DNA of 10,000 bases. Origin: Asticcacaulis sp. (GTDB taxonomy: Bacteria > Pseudomonadota > Alphaproteobacteria > Caulobacterales > Caulobacteraceae). Numbering within the stretch: position 1 is the first letter of the stretch; each line of letters begins with the position of its first letter. The stretch spans positions 1 to 10,000 of the forward strand of contig NZ_JAIWNX010000048.1 in NCBI RefSeq assembly GCF_020217185.1, given 5' to 3'. The translations under genes and the position numbers were made by a program. The notes beneath the pieces were generated by a model. The model was given only the letters and a program-made list of their open reading frames with translations. It searched no databases and was not told the DNA's origin. Shown piece by piece: positions 1 through 7,971 of the stretch.

Positions 1-1827
1 TCCCACCTCGCGCCTCTGTGGCTGTCGGTTTGGCTGCCGGGCACCTTGTGCCTGATCGCCGGCGTGCGCGGGATTCACTGGTGGCGCAAGCGTCACCAGA
101 ACGTAACGCCCGAATTTGCTGTGGCTCAGCTTCGCCGCACCACCAAGATGGCGGCGTTTCTGGCCATAGGGTTTATGAGTTGGGGCCTGAGCCTGCACCC
201 CTATGGCGATGACCACGCACAGGGCCATGTGATCTTCTACATGGGCATCACCGTAGTCGGCTGTATCTTCTGCCTGATGCATCTGAGATCGGCGGCTATT
301 CTGGTGACGCTGATCGTCAATGTGCCGTTTATCCTGTTTTTCGGTTTGTGGGGTGATCAGACTGAACAGGCGATTGCCGTGAATATCGTACTGGTCAGCG
401 CCGCCATCCTGACCATCCTGATGACACATTATCGCGACTTTGCCGATCTGGTGCGTTCGCGTCGCGACCTGATGACCAAGCAGGCCGAAACACAAGCCTT
501 ATCGGACGAAAACTTCCGCATCGCCAATCTGGACGCCCTGACCGAACTGCCCAACCGCCGCCGCTTCTTTCACGATCTGGAAAAGGCCTTTGCCGCGGCG
601 CAGGCCGGGCGGCTGGCCCTGTCCGTCGGGGTGCTTGATCTCGATGGCTTCAAGCCGATCAATGACACCTATGGCCACGCCACTGGTGACCGGGTGTTGA
701 GCGAAACCGCGCGCCGGCTTGAAAAGGCCTGCCTGGGCTTTATCGACGCTAAGGCCGACATCTACCGGCTGGGGGGAGATGAGTTTGGTCTGATCGTGCG
801 CGACGCCGCGTCCGACGAGGCTTTAAGTGAGGTCGGTCGCCATCTGACCGATGTTGTACGCCTGCCCTTTACCATCGGCAGCACACACGCCCACATGGCC
901 AGCTCCATCGGCATGGCGACGTGGTGCGAGACCATACAGTCAGCGGAAATCCTGTTCGAGAATGCCGACTATGCGCTCTATTATGCGAAGCGCAATCTGC
1001 GCGGTCAGACCGTTCTGTTCAGCGACAAGCACGCGGCGGAAATCCGTACCCAGACGCAGATCGAACGCCATCTTCTGTCCGCCGATCTCGAACAGGAGCT
1101 GATCCAGCTGTTTCAGCCGATTGTCGATCTGAAAAGCGGTCGCGTGCTGTCTTTTGAGGCTCTGGCCCGCTGGTACAGCCCGCAACTGGGTCTGGTTGCC
1201 CCGGATGTGTTTATTCCTGTGGCCGAGCGCGCCGGCCTGATTGGCGGCGTCACCCGCGTGCTGCTGGAAAAGGCGTTACGTGAGATGCGCAACTGGCCCG
1301 AAGATATCGGCCTGTCGTTTAACCTGTCGGCGCACGACATCTGCGCCGCCGAAGGGGTGGTGCGGCTGGTGGCCATCGTCAATGCGTCCGGCATTGACCC
1401 CCGACGCATCGACTTTGAAATCACCGAAACCGCCATGGCGCACGATTTCGTCAAGGCGCGCCAATCCATGCAGATGCTGAAGACCCTCGGTTGTCACCTG
1501 TCGCTGGATGACTTCGGCACCGGCTATTCGTCGCTGAGCTATGTTCACCGCCTGCCGCTTGATCGCATCAAGGTCGATCGCAGCTTCGTCACCGACATCG
1601 AAAACGACTGCGCCAGCAAGGTGGTGCGCTCCATGACCGGGCTGTGTAGTGATATGGGGCTGAAATCGATTATTGAGGGCGTCGAAACCCCGGAACAGCT
1701 GGAACGTCTGCGCGAAATGGGCTGCGACATGGCGCAGGGCTATCTGTTCGCCAAGCCGATGCACCCCAGCATGATCGCCGGTTATCTGGCCGACACCAAC
1801 CGGATTAAAGCCAGCCCCGCCGTTTAA
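1..1827 (+). CDS. Membrane-anchored GGDEF-EAL c-di-GMP signalling protein (5' end missing)
   Basis: This is a predicted bifunctional diguanylate cyclase/phosphodiesterase that makes or breaks down the second messenger c-di-GMP at the inner membrane. The frame is open to base 1, so the gene starts upstream; a TTG at 46 is only an internal possibility. The visible N-terminus is hydrophobic, with about four to five membrane segments up to about 435 and no recognisable sensor fold. A GGDEF domain spans about 526-1010, with LTELPNRR at its start and an intact GGDEF at 772-786. The product-inhibition motif RxxD is absent: the expected Arg and Asp positions hold Asp and Ala. An EAL domain spans about 1075-1795 with EAL at 1156-1164, an NLS motif, EITET, DDFGTGYSS (from 1507), a KVDRSF lysine, EGVE (from 1675) and QGY. 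The metal-binding and catalytic residues of an active phosphodiesterase therefore look complete. Which activity dominates cannot be read from the sequence. The 3' end overlaps the convergent corA gene. Confidence 0.93.
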   Translation, partial: SHLAPLWLSVWLPGTLCLIAGVRGIHWWRKRHQNVTPEFAVAQLRRTTKMAAFLAIGFMSWGLSLHPYGDDHAQGHVIFYMGITVVGCIFCLMHLRSAAILVTLIVNVPFILFFGLWGDQTEQAIAVNIVLVSAAILTILMTHYRDFADLVRSRRDLMTKQAETQALSDENFRIANLDALTELPNRRRFFHDLEKAFAAAQAGRLALSVGVLDLDGFKPINDTYGHATGDRVLSETARRLEKACLGFIDAKADIYRLGGDEFGLIVRDAASDEALSEVGRHLTDVVRLPFTIGSTHAHMASSIGMATWCETIQSAEILFENADYALYYAKRNLRGQTVLFSDKHAAEIRTQTQIERHLLSADLEQELIQLFQPIVDLKSGRVLSFEALARWYSPQLGLVAPDVFIPVAERAGLIGGVTRVLLEKALREMRNWPEDIGLSFNLSAHDICAAEGVVRLVAIVNASGIDPRRIDFEITETAMAHDFVKARQSMQMLKTLGCHLSLDDFGTGYSSLSYVHRLPLDRIKVDRSFVTDIENDCASKVVRSMTGLCSDMGLKSIIEGVETPEQLERLREMGCDMAQGYLFAKPMHPSMIAGYLADTNRIKASPAV

Positions 1828-2782
1828 ACACCCAGTAGGGCACCAGCACCGCCACCCCCATCAGACCCAGCGCCAGGGGGTAGCCCAGCGCCCAGTGCAG
1901 TTCTGGCATATGGTCGAAATTCATGCCGTAAATACCGGCGACCAGCGCCGGCGGCAGAAAGAAGACCGCCGTGGTCGAAAAGATCTTGCCGATCTGGTTC
2001 TGTTCGACATTGATCATCCCCAGCGCGGCATCAAGCTGAAAGCTGATCTTGTTCGACAGGAAGGTCGTCTGCTCAGCGATGGACTGCGTATCCTTGAGCA
2101 GGGTACCGAGAGCGCGGCTGTGGTCCGATTGACCGGCGGGCGTATGGGTGCGCAGAAAGCCCGCCACGCGCTGAAGGCTCGATATGCTTTCATGTATGCG
2201 TGAGTTGAGGTCGGCCAAGAGGCCCAGTGATTGCAACACGCCGTGCATGATGTCCGAGGGCGTCCCCTTCTCGCCTTCAAACCCGCGCGGCGAAAAGATA
2301 CGCCGAGACAGGCCATCCAGCCCGGTAATGACTTCATCGGAATGGACAACGGTCCGCAGCACAATGGCTTCCAGCAAGCCGGTCAGGACGTCCACGCTGT
2401 CCGGAAAGGCCTTTGGCATCAGCAGCAGGCGTTCCTGAAGCGCCAGAAAGGGCGGCGGATCGATGTCACGCAGCGTAATCAGGAAATCCGGCGTCAGGAT
2501 AAAGGTCACCGTCCCGCAGGCGCGCGCATCGCGGTCGTCGCTGATGACGGCGGCGGTCATATAGGCCGTACCATCGCGCGTGTACATGCGGTTGAGCGCA
2601 TGATTGCGCCAGGTTTCTTCACGCGTCGGCAGGGCGATATTGAGGTTTTGCGGCAGATGCCGCAGTTCCTCTTCGGTGGGATTGAGGAGGTCGATCCATA
2701 CCGGTTCGTCGGGGACGTTTTGGTCGGCGCGTTGCTGGGTTTCCGCGATACGCTCGCCCAGGCGATGGAATATGGTGATCAT
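1805..2782 (-). CDS. corA: CorA-family divalent metal ion transporter
   Basis: This 325-residue protein is a CorA/ZntB-type channel, a homopentamer of the inner membrane that carries Mg2+ or another divalent cation. The N-terminal 260 residues form the soluble mixed alpha/beta and long-helix funnel. Two C-terminal membrane helices follow at about 267-285 and 299-318. The family signature GMN is at 286-288 inside YGMNFDHMPEL, the standard CorA periplasmic loop, and the tail KRRGWL is basic. The full family length is present. The ATG at 2782 is preceded by AGGGG with a 6-base spacer, which supports this start. The gene lies 29 bases downstream of a chemotaxis receptor gene in the same direction and is probably co-transcribed with it. 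Its stop codon lies inside the 3' end of the convergent GGDEF-EAL gene. Substrate (Mg, Co, Ni or Zn) cannot be decided from sequence, so the symbol denotes the family. Confidence 0.92.
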   Translation of the reverse strand: MITIFHRLGERIAETQQRADQNVPDEPVWIDLLNPTEEELRHLPQNLNIALPTREETWRNHALNRMYTRDGTAYMTAAVISDDRDARACGTVTFILTPDFLITLRDIDPPPFLALQERLLLMPKAFPDSVDVLTGLLEAIVLRTVVHSDEVITGLDGLSRRIFSPRGFEGEKGTPSDIMHGVLQSLGLLADLNSRIHESISSLQRVAGFLRTHTPAGQSDHSRALGTLLKDTQSIAEQTTFLSNKISFQLDAALGMINVEQNQIGKIFSTTAVFFLPPALVAGIYGMNFDHMPELHWALGYPLALGLMGVAVLVPYWVFKRRGWL

Positions 2783-2788
2783 GGAATA

Positions 2789-2793
2789 CCCCT
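2789..2793 (-). promoter_or_regulatory. Ribosome binding site of corA
   Basis: AGGGG reads towards the corA ATG with six bases between. It lies in the 29-base gap after the chemotaxis receptor stop codon, so corA can be translated independently even if transcribed with the upstream gene. Confidence 0.6.
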
Positions 2794-2811
2794 GTACTGT
2801 CAGCGGCTGTC

Positions 2812-4482
2812 TCAGGCGGCCCGAATTCCCGAAATGAACTCATGGATATCTTTGCGCAGGCTGTCGGCCTGACGCGACAGCTCACCGGAGGCACCGAGCA
2901 CCTGTGTGGCGGCCGCAGTGGTTTCTTCGGTCGCCCGCGAGATGCCTGACATGTTTTGCGCCACCTCGACCGTGCCCTGCGACGCCTGCTGCACATTGCG
3001 GGTGATTTCCTGTGTGGTGGCATGCTGCTCGTCCACGGCCGCTGAAATCGCCATAGAGACCTCAGACATCTGATCGATCGTGCGGCGGATGTGATCAATG
3101 GCCATTACCGCTTCACCGACGACAGCCTGTATCTCCTGCACCTGCGCCTCGATGTCCGCCGACGCTTTTGAGGTCTGCTGTGCCAGGGTCTTGACCTCGC
3201 TGGCGACCACCGCAAAGCCCCGACCCGCCTCGCCAGCCCGCGCCGCCTCGATGGTGGCGTTGAGCGCCAGCAGGTTGGTCTGAGAGGCGACCTGCGTGAT
3301 CAGGCTGACGAAATCGCCGATGCGCTGCGCCCCGTCCGACAGCTTGTGAATGACCTCTGAGGACCGTTGCGCTTCGGCGATGGCGCTATGGGCAATCTGT
3401 ACCGATCCCTGAACCTGCCGGGCGATCTCCTGCACGGTCGCGGCCATTTCTTCGGTCGCCGCGGCAACGGTCTGTACGTTCATCGAAGCCTCTTCCGATG
3501 CCGAGGAGACGACGGTGCTCTGACGGGTCGTTTCTTCTGCACCGGACGTCAGGCTTTCGGCCGAGGCCTCCAGTTCCGTGGCAGCCACGGAGACAAACTG
3601 AATGCTTTCGCGGGTATGGGCATCAAAACGCTGGACCAGTTCCTCGATCAGACGCGCCCGCGCTTCACGCTGCGCCAAAGCGGCCTTTTCCGCCGCTTCC
3701 AGCCTTTGTCGCTCAAGGCCATTGGATTTGAACACCTCAACGGCGCGCGCCATTTCCCCGATTTCGTTGCGCGCGTCACGGGCAGGCACTTCGGTCTGGT
3801 ATTCACCCCGGGCGAGACGGGTCATGACCGCCGTCAGGCTGTTGATCGGCGCGATGACCCGATGACGCACGATCCAGATGCCGGCGGCACCCAGCGTGAA
3901 ATTGACCAGAAACGCCGCTCCCAACGCCCACAGAAGGGTGGCTTGTTTTTGTGAGGCTACGTCAAACGATTTTTTGGCCTCGGCAACCTGTAGCTTCACC
4001 AGCACATCGAAGGCCGCCGTCACCGGGTCAATGGCGGGATAAAGCTCGCTCGACACATAGGTTTCAAGCGCCGCCTGATCCTTCCGCAGCATGATATCCC
4101 GTAAGCGCGCTATGGAGGCCTTGGCCTTCTCTTTCTGATCCCTGGCCGCCTGTGCGAGCGCCTTTTCATTCGCGTCCATCCACGTCAGCATATAGGCGTC
4201 AAAGAGCTGATCCGAGCGCGTCAGGGCCTCGTCCATATTGCGCACGCCATCGTCAAAGCTGACTGTGCCGGCGCGGACCTTGTGGGCATTATCGACAATC
4301 AGGACCGCATAGTTGTCGCTAATGCCTTTAAGCTGTTCCAAAGGGATCACCCGGTCAGCATAGACGGTCTGAAGCCCCTGCCGCCCCGCCTGAGCGATCA
4401 GAAAAGCCAGTCCACAGCTCAAAAGCGCGCCGATAATCAGCACAGACATCACGCCCTGCAGGCGCGCGCGAAGCGTACGCAT
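2812..4482 (-). CDS. Methyl-accepting chemotaxis protein
   Basis: This 556-residue transmembrane chemoreceptor senses a periplasmic signal and controls the CheA/CheW array. In order, it has membrane helix 1 at about 10-32 and a helical periplasmic sensor of about 150 residues, of the four-helix-bundle kind. Membrane helix 2 is at about 181-205 and a HAMP domain at about 206-257 ([20 protein letters not shown]…). A signalling coiled coil then runs to the C-terminus. The highly conserved hairpin tip is at about 405-434 ([20 protein letters not shown], then [10 protein letters not shown]). Glu/Gln-rich segments on both sides (for example AEETT and ATEETT) are plausible methylation sites. The tail ends FISGIRAA, with no NWETF-like CheR/CheB docking pentapeptide. 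The ligand is unknown. The gene follows the ubiE-ubiB pair after a 171-base gap and probably leads a unit with corA. A CtrA-like motif lies about 90-100 bases upstream. Confidence 0.94.
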   Translation of the reverse strand: MRTLRARLQGVMSVLIIGALLSCGLAFLIAQAGRQGLQTVYADRVIPLEQLKGISDNYAVLIVDNAHKVRAGTVSFDDGVRNMDEALTRSDQLFDAYMLTWMDANEKALAQAARDQKEKAKASIARLRDIMLRKDQAALETYVSSELYPAIDPVTAAFDVLVKLQVAEAKKSFDVASQKQATLLWALGAAFLVNFTLGAAGIWIVRHRVIAPINSLTAVMTRLARGEYQTEVPARDARNEIGEMARAVEVFKSNGLERQRLEAAEKAALAQREARARLIEELVQRFDAHTRESIQFVSVAATELEASAESLTSGAEETTRQSTVVSSASEEASMNVQTVAAATEEMAATVQEIARQVQGSVQIAHSAIAEAQRSSEVIHKLSDGAQRIGDFVSLITQVASQTNLLALNATIEAARAGEAGRGFAVVASEVKTLAQQTSKASADIEAQVQEIQAVVGEAVMAIDHIRRTIDQMSEVSMAISAAVDEQHATTQEITRNVQQASQGTVEVAQNMSGISRATEETTAAATQVLGASGELSRQADSLRKDIHEFISGIRAA

Positions 4483-4653
4483 GGTTTACCCTACCCCAAA
4501 TACAACCCGCTCCGTGGCGGATTATCCCTTGTAAAGGATTTCAGTTATCTAAAGGTGGGAAGAAGCGGTTAACAGAACGCTAAGGTCGAACCCTTGCGAG
4601 AGCGGCGTTATGGCGGGCAACTCTGCGGGGTAATAGAGGTGAGTCAGGCCGGG
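4483..4653. other. Intergenic region between ubiB and the chemoreceptor gene
   Basis: This 171-base gap follows the ubiB stop and precedes the chemoreceptor ATG, both leftward. It should hold the chemoreceptor promoter. A CtrA-like element at 4569-4583 is the only recognisable motif. I see no convincing terminator hairpin with a T-run after ubiB and no open reading frame that looks coding. Confidence 0.5.
4569..4583 (-). promoter_or_regulatory. Possible CtrA-binding box upstream of the chemoreceptor gene
   Basis: Read on the minus strand the element is TTAG-N7-TTAA (plus strand TTAA-N7-CTAA). It matches seven of the eight fixed bases of the CtrA consensus TTAA-N7-TTAA known from Caulobacter. 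It ends about 87 bases upstream of the chemoreceptor start, a sensible position for a promoter element. Motility and chemotaxis genes are known CtrA targets in this order. A single near-match can arise by chance, and no -10/-35 pair was convincing. Confidence 0.3.
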
Positions 4654-6180
4654 TCAGAAATGAACAACGGCCATCCACACCATAACGCCCAGCGCCAGCA
4701 CCGAGGCGATCAGGGCCAGGGTCGAGACGGTGCGGCTGTGGCGCAGTTCGGATTGCAGGGAGATGAGCGCCCGCCGTTCGCGTTCGCGGTCCGCCTCATC
4801 GTCGTCATCCAGCTTCAGCTTATGCACCAGCTTGTCGATCAGGCGGCGCGCTTCGGCGACCGGCGACAGTTCCGACTGGATAAAGTCGCGCACCACCGGC
4901 CGGGCGGCTTCCCAGATATCGTGTTCCGGATAGATGCGCCGCGCCACGCCTTCGACACTGACCATGGTTTTTTGCAGCAGGACCAGTTCCGGCCGCAGGT
5001 GCATGTCGAATTGCGCCGTAATCTCAAACAGTTGCGTCAGAAGCCGTCCCATCGAGACTTCGGTCGCCGCGCGACCCAGCACCGGCTCCCCTACGGCGCG
5101 CAGGGCCTGTGCAAAGGCCTGAACATCGTGATGCTTGGGAACGTAGCCCGCTTCGAAATGCACCTCGGCCACGCGCTTATAGTTGCGGCGCAGGAAGCCC
5201 CACAGCATTTCCGCCAGATAGAGCCGTTCCTTGGGCTTGAGCCGCCCGATAATGCCGAAATCAATCGCCGTCAGCTTATCCGGGGCCTGCGCAAACAGAT
5301 TGCCCTCGTGCAGATCGGCATGGAACATACCGTGGTTCAGCGCCTGAGACAGAAAGGCGCGGATCAGGTTGTCGGCCATGGCCTGCGGCTGAAGCCCCGG
5401 CTGGGTCAGGGCTTCGGGACGGCTGAGCGGGATGCCTTTGGCCCATTCGATGACCAGAACGCGCTTAGCCACATGGTGCCAGACGACTTTTGGTGCCGAC
5501 ATATAGGGTTCGGCATTGATGATCTGCCCCAGTTCGTCCGCTGCCGAGGCCTCAAGCCGCAGGTCCAGCTCCAGCAGGAGCGACTGCGCCACCGTAGCGA
5601 CAAAGGCTTCGGGCTCCAGACGGCGCGAGGCGGGCGACAGAAAGGCGATGATTTTGGCCGCCAGCGTCATCATGGCGATGTCGTCAGCAATGATCTGCTC
5701 GATGCCGGGGCGCAGAATCTTCACCGCCACCTGCCGCCCGTCTTTCAGGATGGCGCGGTGCGCCTGCGCGATGGAGGCCGCCCCGATGACTTCGCCAAAT
5801 TCAAAGAAGACGTCATCGACCGGCTTTTCCAGCGCCTCTTCGACCAGACGTCGCGCCGTCGCCGCATCAAACGGCGGCAACTGATCCTTCAGGTGGCTGA
5901 GGTCGCGGATAAATTCATCCCCGAAGATGTCGCCGCGCGTTGAAAGCACCTGCCCCAGCTTGATAAAGGCCGGACCCAGCTTTTCAAAGGCGCGGGCATA
6001 GCGCAGCCCCACGCGGTCTTGCGGCCCGCGACGCGCAAAGAAAAAGCGCAGGGAATTGGAAAAGAAACGCGACGGCGGATTGAGCTGATAGCTCAGTTCG
6101 CGCGGGATCAGCACGTCCTCGCGCATCAAGACGAACCCGGCCTTGATCAGGCGGAAAAACGAAGCGAACACCGACGCCAA
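4654..6180 (-). CDS. ubiB: Ubiquinone biosynthesis accessory kinase-like protein UbiB
   Basis: UbiB is an atypical kinase/ATPase of the ABC1/ADCK/COQ8 family that supports ubiquinone synthesis at the inner membrane. The 508 residues show the family hallmarks. KxGQ is at 74-77 (FIKLGQVLSTR), the Ala-rich nucleotide loop GAASIAQAH at 133-141, and the lysine of VAVKILRPG at 154. ExD is at 204-206 (ELDLRLEA), the catalytic loop HADLHEGN at 287-294, and the metal-binding DFG at 307-309. A C-terminal membrane helix lies at about 484-508. UbiE ends directly upstream in the same frame with TAA, GCC, then TTG, so translation must start at TTG 6180, at GTG 6171, or later. TTG is used here because it gives the usual N-terminus. 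No strong ribosome binding site precedes it, which suggests translational coupling to ubiE. The function is well supported; the start is uncertain by a few codons. Confidence 0.95.
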   Translation of the reverse strand: MASVFASFFRLIKAGFVLMREDVLIPRELSYQLNPPSRFFSNSLRFFFARRGPQDRVGLRYARAFEKLGPAFIKLGQVLSTRGDIFGDEFIRDLSHLKDQLPPFDAATARRLVEEALEKPVDDVFFEFGEVIGAASIAQAHRAILKDGRQVAVKILRPGIEQIIADDIAMMTLAAKIIAFLSPASRRLEPEAFVATVAQSLLLELDLRLEASAADELGQIINAEPYMSAPKVVWHHVAKRVLVIEWAKGIPLSRPEALTQPGLQPQAMADNLIRAFLSQALNHGMFHADLHEGNLFAQAPDKLTAIDFGIIGRLKPKERLYLAEMLWGFLRRNYKRVAEVHFEAGYVPKHHDVQAFAQALRAVGEPVLGRAATEVSMGRLLTQLFEITAQFDMHLRPELVLLQKTMVSVEGVARRIYPEHDIWEAARPVVRDFIQSELSPVAEARRLIDKLVHKLKLDDDDEADRERERRALISLQSELRHSRTVSTLALIASVLALGVMVWMAVVHF

Positions 6181-6183
6181 GGC

Positions 6184-6963
6184 TTACGCCCAGCCGTAAT
6201 GCAGGGCGCACACCCCGCCGGTGAAGTTGGTATAGCCTGTGCGGCGGAAACCCGCCTTGTCCATCATGCCGCGGAAGGCCTCCTGATCCGGGAAGCGTTT
6301 GATGCTTTCGACCAGATATTGATAGGAATCGCGATCATTGGCGATCATCTGCCCCATGAAGGGGATGATGTTGAAGGCGTAAAACTCGTAGCTGCTTTCG
6401 ACAAGGCCCGTGGTCGGGTGCGAAAACTCCAGACAGAAGAAGCGACCGCCGGGTTTCAGCACGCGCTTGGCCTCATTCAACGCCACCTGCACATCGGCGA
6501 CGTTACGGATACCGAACGAGATGATGTAGGCATCAACGCTGTTGTCGGCGATGGCAAGGTTCATCGCATCGCCAACCGACCAGGTGATTTCCGGCTCAGA
6601 CCCCTTCTGAATGCCCGCCTCGATCATGGCCTGATTATAGTCGATAATGCGGATTTCCGCGTCCTTGCCCCCTCTGCGGGCTTTGGCGGCGCGCGCCAGC
6701 TTGGCCAGACGCCGCGCAATATCGCCCGTCCCGCCGGCGCAGTCGATGATCACTTCACCCGGCTGCGGGTTGAGCTTGGCGCAGGCCGCGTCCTTCCACA
6801 GGTGGTGGACGCCCACCGACATGACGTCGTTCATCAGGTCGTATTTGGCGGCGACGTTTTTGAACACGCCGTGGACCAGATTGACCTTTTCCTTCGCTTC
6901 CACATCGCGGAAGCCGAAGGTGGACATTTTGGGGGATTCGGAGGGGGCCGTCTGTTCGCTCAT
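6184..6963 (-). CDS. ubiE: Demethylmenaquinone/2-polyprenyl-6-methoxybenzoquinol C-methyltransferase UbiE
   Basis: This 259-residue class I SAM-dependent methyltransferase of the UbiE/COQ5 family adds the C-methyl group to the quinone ring in ubiquinone (or menaquinone) synthesis. The N-terminal signature [18 protein letters not shown] is at 40-57. SAM-binding motif [11 protein letters not shown], is at 74-83, the acidic residue of motif II in RIIDYN at about 105-110, and GIRNV at 151-155. The second family signature, [17 protein letters not shown], is at about 167-183. A short basic insertion ([10 protein letters not shown]) follows motif I. The ATG at 6963 has no strong ribosome binding site, and Met13 is an alternative start, although the first twelve residues look like a normal flexible leader. 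UbiB follows in the same frame after a single stop codon and one sense codon, so the pair is an operon for one pathway. Confidence 0.96.
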   Translation of the reverse strand: MSEQTAPSESPKMSTFGFRDVEAKEKVNLVHGVFKNVAAKYDLMNDVMSVGVHHLWKDAACAKLNPQPGEVIIDCAGGTGDIARRLAKLARAAKARRGGKDAEIRIIDYNQAMIEAGIQKGSEPEITWSVGDAMNLAIADNSVDAYIISFGIRNVADVQVALNEAKRVLKPGGRFFCLEFSHPTTGLVESSYEFYAFNIIPFMGQMIANDRDSYQYLVESIKRFPDQEAFRGMMDKAGFRRTGYTNFTGGVCALHYGWA

Positions 6964-7011
6964 GCGAGGGTTTTTAGACCAGCCGCGCGGCTTTGGCGAT
7001 AAGGAAAGTCC

Positions 7012-7383
7012 TTATTTGGAGGCCTGCGTCGTTTTTTCCCGCCCAATCAGGGCCAGAGCCGCCTTGGCGCGGTATTCGCTGAGCGACACCTTATGATCTT
7101 CGTTGTCGTCATAGAGCGAAATGAAGAATTTGGCGTCGGCCTTTATCGCCTCCGGATCATTGCCCGTATGCGGCAGGCGCGGGGCCTCATCCTCGGTGAT
7201 AAAACCGTCGCGGTTGCGGTCAAATTCGGCAAAGATGCGCCTGATCTCGGCTTCACGCTGCACCGGCGTCATCTTGTCCGTGCGTTCGGTAAAGTTGGGC
7301 TTGTGCTTCGGGTCGATGACGTCCTGCGCCAACACCGCGCCCGGCACACACAAAAGGGCCAGTGAAATCAGGGTCGCACGCAT
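7012..7383 (-). CDS. Small secreted EF-hand calcium-binding protein
   Basis: This 123-residue exported protein has a signal peptide at residues 1-19 (MRATLISLALLCVPGAVLA, cleavage before QD). It carries two EF-hand loops. The first, at 55-66 (DRNRDGFITEDE), is canonical with Asp1, Asn3, Asp5, Gly6, Ile8 and Glu12. The second, at 92-103 (DDNEDHKVSLSE), keeps Asp1, Asn3, Asp5 and Glu12 but has His instead of Gly6, so it may bind Ca2+ more weakly. An upstream in-frame ATG at 7437 would give 141 residues. The start at 7383 is preferred because GGGAG lies seven bases before it and because the signal peptide then sits at the N-terminus. The protein probably acts in the periplasm as a Ca2+ binder or sensor. 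Its partner is unknown. The gene is 48 bases upstream of ubiE in the same direction and could share its transcript. Confidence 0.85.
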   Translation of the reverse strand: MRATLISLALLCVPGAVLAQDVIDPKHKPNFTERTDKMTPVQREAEIRRIFAEFDRNRDGFITEDEAPRLPHTGNDPEAIKADAKFFISLYDDNEDHKVSLSEYRAKAALALIGREKTTQASK

Positions 7384-7390
7384 GAAGAGT

Positions 7391-7395
7391 CTCCC
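7391..7395 (-). promoter_or_regulatory. Ribosome binding site deciding the EF-hand protein start
   Basis: GGGAG lies seven bases upstream of the ATG at 7383. It supports this start over the longer in-frame ATG at 7437, which would place 18 extra residues before the signal peptide. Confidence 0.6.
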
Positions 7396-7416
7396 GGACA
7401 GTATCTCACGCATCAT

Positions 7417-7629
7417 ATGAGAGTTTACCCTGCCCATTCAATGGGGCGGCATTGGGGCGGGCAAAACAGGGCCTTATGCGGATGCGCCTATATAGAGGCC
7501 CGATACTCTGCCGACTACACCGTCACCGATGAAGAACGCGACGGGCTCACCGAGCGCGTAAAGCTCTTGCAGGACACCGTCGCCGCCGTCGCAACAGAGC
7601 GCTTAAATCCCGCAAACCTCACAAATTAG
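7417..7629 (+). CDS. Doubtful small ORF or 3' gene remnant
   Basis: This is a 70-codon frame I do not recognise. Its first half overlaps the start region of the divergent EF-hand gene and reads poorly, with a run of Trp, Cys, His and Gly. From about 7506 it becomes protein-like: ADYTVTDEERDGLTERVKLL continues into an amphipathic helix with Leu/Val at heptad-like spacing, and third codon positions are mostly G or C. That half loosely resembles the acidic C-terminal helix of small coiled-coil proteins such as PspB, but this is a weak visual resemblance. No ribosome binding site supports the ATG at 7417. It may be the decayed 3' end of a chromosomal gene that was cut when the neighbouring low-GC segment arrived. 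Confidence 0.2.
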   Translation: MRVYPAHSMGRHWGGQNRALCGCAYIEARYSADYTVTDEERDGLTERVKLLQDTVAAVATERLNPANLTN

Positions 7630-7971
7630 CCATACAATACAACGGGATACCGGGTCCGCACCTCACCACATGCAGAGCGCACCTCTCGCGCAACTCACAT
7701 AACCATTTGTAAAATATAGACTATCACGCAGAACCAGGCCCCAGAGCCTCTCCGCCTTTTTATCCTGCCCGCGCACGAACGGTATAAAAACGCCGCAAAC
7801 GCCTCATTCGCGCCCGGATGATTGAAGGCAGGATTCGAGCAATTGCGAAACACCCATAGAGCCATCGCAAAGCCTTATGAATAAAGGGCTTGAAGCTAAC
7901 ATGGTTCTAAAAAAACGATGTTAGACAACAACTTACAGGCTCAGAGAGGCGGCCTTTTATCTTGCAGCCCA
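7630..7971. other. Non-coding low-GC stretch downstream of the immunity-like gene
   Basis: This stretch of about 340 bases has no reading frame that looks coding on either strand. Base composition becomes more A/T-rich than the ubi genes, especially from about 7860. A 7-bp inverted repeat (CTAACAT at 7896-7902, ATGTTAG at 7918-7924) flanks a run of seven A's, and A-rich tracts are common. I see no tRNA, insertion sequence or clear attachment site. It is probably the left end of the transferred Rhs-tip segment or decayed sequence. Confidence 0.45.

Noticed and set aside
4594..5943. Long open frame (449 codons) on the plus strand opposite ubiB
   Set aside because: It lies wholly antisense to a well-supported gene, is extremely rich in Arg, Gln, His and Gly, and shows no domain. 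This is the usual shadow of a GC-rich codon pattern.
6981..6992. GC-rich palindrome AGCCGCGCGGCT between the EF-hand gene and ubiE, considered as a terminator
   Set aside because: On the minus strand the stem is followed by A's, not a T-run, and it has no loop as a perfect palindrome. The terminator call is unsupported.
6019..7002. Long open frame on the plus strand opposite ubiE and the start of ubiB
   Set aside because: It is an antisense shadow with biased composition that spans two real genes, with no recognisable motif.
7736..7761. Short stem AGGC…GCCT followed by TTTTT, considered as a plus-strand terminator
   Set aside because: The stem is only 4-5 bp and the T-run begins about seven bases after it, which is too weak to call.
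7825..7850. GGATTCGAGC, considered as a tRNA T-loop or attachment-site remnant
   Set aside because: The flanks do not pair as a T-arm, and no acceptor, anticodon or D arm can be found around it.
7896..7924. Inverted repeat CTAACAT…ATGTTAG around an A7 tract, considered as the terminator of the immunity gene
   Set aside because: On the minus strand the T-run lies inside the loop rather than after the stem, and the stem is only 7 bp and AT-rich.
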